DNA of 64,000 bases from JAHEGP01 sp963792875. GTDB taxonomy: Bacteria; Pseudomonadota; Gammaproteobacteria; Pseudomonadales; JAHEGP01. Within the stretch, counting starts at the first letter, position 1; every line of letters begins with the position of its first letter. Shown one piece after another: positions 62,324 through 64,000 of this stretch. The notes under the pieces are model-generated. The model was given only the letters and a program-made list of their open reading frames with translations. It ran no database searches and was not told the origin of the DNA. The stretch spans positions 186,001-250,000 of the forward strand of contig CAWBXV010000010.1 of assembly GCA_963792875.1 (NCBI GenBank), in the 5' to 3' direction. The position numbers and the translations under genes were made by a program.

Positions 62324-64000
62324 ATGGGGTTGACCGAGAGCAGCAGACAGCCGACCGTGTCCCGCCTGCGCAGCGGGGTGGCGCGCTATATGCCGGGTCT
62401 CGCCCTGGTCGGCAGCTACCGTCGCGCCTGGTTGCGCCACGACCTGGTGGCGGGGCTGTCCGTGGCGGCGGTGGCCCTGCCGACCGGCATCGCCTACGCC
62501 GAGCTGGCGGGCTTCAGCCCGGTGGTGGGGCTCTACTCGGCGATCTTCCCGCTGTTCGCCTACGCGCTGTTCGGTTCGTCGCGCCAGCTGATCACCGGCC
62601 CGGACGCGGCCACCTGTGCGCTGGTGGCCGGCAGTCTGGCGCCGCTCGCCGCAGGCGATCCCGGCAAGTATCTCGGGTACTCCGTGATCCTGAGCCTGCT
62701 GACCGGCCTGTTCTGCATCGCGGGCGGGCTCGCGCGGCTCGGCGTCATCGCCAATTTCCTGTCGCGCCCCATCCTCATCGGCTTCCTCAACGGGGTCGCC
62801 ATCAATATCATCGCGAGTCAGCTGGGCAAGCTGTTCGGTTACTCCGTCGCCGGCCATGACGTCTTCGCGATACTGGGCAATTTTGTCGCCAAGCTCGACC
62901 AGACGCATCCGCCGACCCTGCTGCTCGGCGGGGTGCTGCTGGCATCGCTGCTGCTGATGAAACGCCTGGCGCCCAGGCTTCCCGGGCCCTTGCTGGCCGT
63001 GGTCGCCGGTATCGGGGCGGTGTCGGTGTTCTCACTCGACCGGCAGGGCGTTGCGGTGACCGGCACGGTCCCGGCCGGCCTGCCGCAGCTGCAGGTGCCG
63101 ACGGTGGAGCCGGCGGTGCTCTACACCCTGATCCGCGATGCCCTGGGGATCATGCTGGTGAGCTTCACCAGCGGCATGCTCACGGCCCGCAGCTTCGCCG
63201 CCAGGAACCGCTACGATATCGACGTCAACCAGGAATTTATCGCCATCGGCGCCTGCAATATCGCCGCCGGTCTGGGCCAGGGCTTCGCGGTCAGCGGCGC
63301 CGACTCGCGCACGGCCGTGAGTAACGCCATGGGCGGCAGGAGCCAGCTGACCGGTGTGGTGGCGGGTATGGCGATGCTGGCAGTGCTGCTGTATCTCACC
63401 GCCCCCCTGGCCCTGCTGCCCGTCGCGGCGCTGGGCGCGGTGCTCGTCACCGCGGGCATCGGCCTGTTCGACCTGGCGGCGCTGCGCAGCTTCTATGCGC
63501 TCAGCCGGGGGGAGTTCGGGGTGTCGGTCGCCACCACCGTCGGCGTGATCACCCTCGGCGCGCTGCCCGGCATACTGGTCGCGGTGGTCCTGGCCATCGT
63601 GCGCCTGCTCGCGCTGGTCTCGCGCCCCCATGACGCGATCCTCGGGCGGGAGACCGGCGTCAAGGGTTTCCACGACGTGCGGGACTATCCGCAGGCGCGG
63701 ACGGTGCCGGGACTGCTGATATACCGGTTCGACGCCGGCCTGGTGTTCTTCAACGCCGACTACTTCAAGAGCCGGGTGCTGAGAGTGATCGCCGAGTCGC
63801 CGACCCCCGTGCGCTGGTTCCTGCTCGATGCCGGCGGCATCAACTTTATCGACATCACCGCCGTCCAGAAGCTCGAGGAGCTGCACCAGGAGCTGGCCAG
63901 CCGCGGCATCGTCATGTGCATAGCCCGGCCCAAGCGCCTCATGCGCGGCACGCTCGAACTCGGCGGCCTGGTCGAGGAAATCGGCCGCGACCGCATCTTC
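62324..64000 (+). CDS. SulP-family anion transporter with STAS domain, cut by window end
   Basis: At least 559 residues; no stop before the window ends. The membrane part shows the SulP signature near residue 55 (TGIAYAELAGFSPVVGLYS), FALFGSSRQLITGPDAATCALVAGS and later helices. The C-terminal STAS domain begins after the last helix (GLLIYRFDAGLVFFNADYF) and has the LLDAGGINFIDITAV core. SulP proteins carry sulfate, bicarbonate or other anions; the substrate cannot be read from the sequence. ATG 62324 lies right against GGAG; a TTG at 62330 gives better spacing and may be the true start. It is divergent from the nitrate operon. Confidence 0.88.
   Translation, partial: MGLTESSRQPTVSRLRSGVARYMPGLALVGSYRRAWLRHDLVAGLSVAAVALPTGIAYAELAGFSPVVGLYSAIFPLFAYALFGSSRQLITGPDAATCALVAGSLAPLAAGDPGKYLGYSVILSLLTGLFCIAGGLARLGVIANFLSRPILIGFLNGVAINIIASQLGKLFGYSVAGHDVFAILGNFVAKLDQTHPPTLLLGGVLLASLLLMKRLAPRLPGPLLAVVAGIGAVSVFSLDRQGVAVTGTVPAGLPQLQVPTVEPAVLYTLIRDALGIMLVSFTSGMLTARSFAARNRYDIDVNQEFIAIGACNIAAGLGQGFAVSGADSRTAVSNAMGGRSQLTGVVAGMAMLAVLLYLTAPLALLPVAALGAVLVTAGIGLFDLAALRSFYALSRGEFGVSVATTVGVITLGALPGILVAVVLAIVRLLALVSRPHDAILGRETGVKGFHDVRDYPQARTVPGLLIYRFDAGLVFFNADYFKSRVLRVIAESPTPVRWFLLDAGGINFIDITAVQKLEELHQELASRGIVMCIARPKRLMRGTLELGGLVEEIGRDRIF

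Noticed and set aside
1..64000. tRNA, rRNA or riboswitch genes
   Set aside because: Read through for tRNA-like cloverleaf ends and conserved rRNA segments; none found. A covariance-model scan could not be run.

Overview
The window is high-GC bacterial DNA with proteobacterial gene order. The family mix (OmpW, TrkH/RCK potassium uptake, bacterial alpha-2-macroglobulin with PBP1C, Anbu with transglutaminase-DUF2126, PEP-CTERM proteins, P450/FadD/SDR oxidation genes, nirBD-nasA) suggests a marine gammaproteobacterium, possibly of the Halieaceae or Cellvibrionales. That placement is inference: there is no rRNA or phylogenetic marker here.

Layout. 0-8 kb: small membrane protein, large helicase gene lhr (one frameshift), an 8-bp tandem array beside an IS3-type remnant, a secreted protein, a 75-bp tandem duplication and an unrecognised gene. 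8-10.2 kb: two-gene K+ transporter. 10.3-16.7 kb: first oxidation cluster (NAD-dependent reductase, P450, TetR regulator, acyl-CoA synthetase, Omp85-type barrel). 16.9-21.1 kb: Anbu peptidase and transglutaminase-DUF2126 protein. 21.4-23.3 kb: AT-richer integron remnant (truncated intI, a RibD-like cassette, attC sites). 23.3-28.1 kb: ompW behind a perfect FNR-type box, small membrane proteins, broken channel and pheC-aroQ genes, an MBL hydrolase and a VTT-family membrane protein. 30.2-32.8 kb: RLAN/RimK-type ATP-grasp ligase convergent with a GNAT-C39 peptidase protein. 33.2-36.7 kb: second oxidation cluster (P450, acetoacetate-decarboxylase-like protein, SDR, decayed TetR). 36.9-45 kb: alpha-2-macroglobulin and PBP1C. 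45-46.2 kb: RNA methyltransferase. 46.6-50.1 kb: three PEP-CTERM proteins of one family, two of them a tandem duplication, each of those with its own sigma-54 promoter and perfect terminator. 50.5-54.6 kb: TRIC-type channel, HlyD-type protein with membrane partner, DUF3108 protein. 54.8-61.9 kb: nitrate assimilation operon nirB-nirD-nasA-dmsBC behind a consensus sigma-54 promoter. 62.3-64 kb: SulP transporter cut by the window edge.

How parts work together. NirB/NirD/NasA would reduce nitrate to ammonium in the cytoplasm. The fused DmsB-DmsC protein is the only candidate electron donor for NasA in the operon, which implies quinol-linked assimilation. The sigma-54 promoters tie nitrogen assimilation and PEP-CTERM surface proteins to RpoN. 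The two P450 clusters look like catabolism of isoprenoid- or sterol-like acids, but the substrate is not evident.

Caution. lhr, intI, the channel gene, pheC-aroQ, one tetR and nasA (three times) all show single-base frame breaks. The number and type of breaks could reflect indel errors in the assembly rather than true decay, so the 'pseudogene' labels describe the sequence as given.
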